Positions 37,541 through 38,041 of a stretch of DNA of 38,041 nucleotides are shown one piece after another; position 1 is the first letter of the stretch; every line of letters begins with the position of its first letter. Source of the DNA: a virus; IMG/VR virus record IMGVR_UViG_3300036806_000183, positions 1 to 38,041 of that record; one strand, 5' to 3'. The notes beneath the pieces are model-generated. The model ran no database searches. It was given only the letters and a program-made list of their open reading frames with translations, and was not told the DNA's origin. The position numbers and the translations under genes were made by a program.

Positions 37541-37549
37541 TGTTATATT
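37541..37549 (+). promoter_or_regulatory. Extended -10 promoter TGTTATATT
   Basis: TGT-TATATT matches an extended -10. No -35 is obvious 17 bases upstream. It would give a leader of about 100 bases before the connector gene. Confidence 0.5.
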
Positions 37550-37656
37550 CCCTTTGAGGGTGGAAGCGGTGTCAACCAGAGAGGGCGCCGCGGATATCGT
37601 CGGGGGGCGGGGGGTCTGGTTCCCGGCCAGGCCCCTTCCCTTTTGTGAGGAGACCC

Positions 37657-38041
37657 ATGGGAACCCAGCAGATCAGTCGCGGCGACTTCTCGATCGGACT
37701 TCTGCAGGGTCCGGCCAGCGAACCGCTTACGCTCCAACAGGCCAAGGAGCACCTTCGGCTGCCCGTCGACATGACGGACTTCGATAACAAGCTGAACCTG
37801 TTCATTCCCGCCGCGCGCGCCTACCTGGAGAACGGCTGGGGCATCCGCTGCGTGACGCAGAAGGTCGAGGTGGCCTATCAAGCGTTCCCGGCAGAGGACC
37901 GCTTCCGGCTTCCCATCTGGCCCGTGCAATCGTGCGACTACTTCACGTTCGAGGACACCCTCGGCAACGTGAACCCGCTGGTGGTGGGCGCCACGGGCGA
38001 CGCTTGCGTGCAGGTCCTGACGCGCCTGAACCGGAAGCCCT
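37657..38041 (+). CDS. Head-tail connector, gp6-like (N-terminal part)
   Basis: Start ATG preceded by GTGAGGAG at five bases. The first 128 residues run to the window end and continue at position 165 after circular joining. PLTLQQAKEHLRLP followed by DFDNKLNLFIPAARAYLEN is the diagnostic helical core of gp6-like / phiE125 gp8 connector proteins, including the early LTLxxAKxHLR signature. It sits downstream of the capsid, as expected. Confidence 0.9.
   Translation, partial: MGTQQISRGDFSIGLLQGPASEPLTLQQAKEHLRLPVDMTDFDNKLNLFIPAARAYLENGWGIRCVTQKVEVAYQAFPAEDRFRLPIWPVQSCDYFTFEDTLGNVNPLVVGATGDACVQVLTRLNRKP
37878..38041. repeat. Contig-end overlap, right copy
   Basis: Identical to bases 1-164 except TT at 38004-38005 for CG at 127-128. 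See the left copy. Biological terminal redundancy is not indicated because the connector frame runs on without a break when the copies are merged. Confidence 0.93.

Larger units (their letters stand above)
37329..37656. other. Noncoding regulatory gap between capsid and connector
   Basis: The longest gap of the genome, 328 bases. It contains a perfect palindrome GTAAGG-AAT-CCTTAC (37358-37372), a long-stem hairpin (37416-37476), a short-loop hairpin (37483-37507), and an extended -10 (37541). The arrangement (terminator, hairpins, promoter) separates head and connector/tail transcription. Confidence 0.6.

Noticed and set aside
1-38041. tRNA genes, integrase attachment site or repressor
   Set aside because: I found no cloverleaf-like sequences, no recombinase signature and no divergent promoter region on either strand.

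Overview
The window is essentially one complete tailed-phage genome assembled as a circle. Bases 1-164 recur at 37878-38041 with two adjacent differences, so the unique length is about 37,877 bp, and one gene (the head-tail connector) is split across the two ends. The architecture is that of an HK97-fold siphovirus: P27-type small terminase, large terminase, portal, S78 protease, HK97 capsid, connector proteins, tail tube, frameshifted tail chaperone, long tape measure and distal tail proteins. The DNA is GC-rich throughout and every supportable gene is on the + strand. I see no integrase, repressor, tRNA, CRISPR, DNA polymerase, primase or helicase, so the phage looks non-integrating and dependent on the host replisome. 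The host is a GC-rich bacterium; the sequence does not say which. Several starts have a TAnnnT box 6-7 nt upstream and no Shine-Dalgarno, a leaderless-mRNA signature that may help place the host.

Layout. Packaging and head: 31350-37328 (TerS, TerL, portal, protease, capsid). Connector and tail: 37657 through the junction to 14167 (connector, head closure, gp10-like, DUF3168, tail tube, chaperones G and G-T, tape measure, tail tip and fibre-like proteins), with a glycosyltransferase inserted at 2206. A coiled-coil membrane protein (14177) resembling XhlA or a holin closes the tail module. The accessory and DNA module runs from 14570 to 28330. It holds a ribbon-helix-helix protein behind a folded leader, a ParB-like protein, a RusA resolvase, many small ATGA-coupled ORFs (several with zinc-ribbon cysteines), two lysozyme-like proteins, an HNH nuclease, a DUF3489 basic protein, and a winged-helix plus ParB-methylase pair behind a palindromic promoter. 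A surface-modification block (28547-31420: Ig-like protein, SAM methyltransferase, two-domain glycosyltransferase) joins this to the terminase.

Regulation visible in the sequence. Terminator-like hairpins follow the tail tube (3611), capsid (37416), the early operon (20822) and the small-gene run (26536). A perfect 7+7 palindrome overlaps the -35 of a consensus-like promoter at 26525. Three intergenic regions (14526, 23349, 25433) fold into strong hairpins. A CTCTCTGGAG leader recurs before tail tube, tape measure, gene 8578 and protease, each time with an out-of-frame start codon better placed than the apparent one. A CCCAAAC slippery site makes the tail chaperone fusion. A candidate origin with DnaA-box-like sequences lies at 20857-21071.
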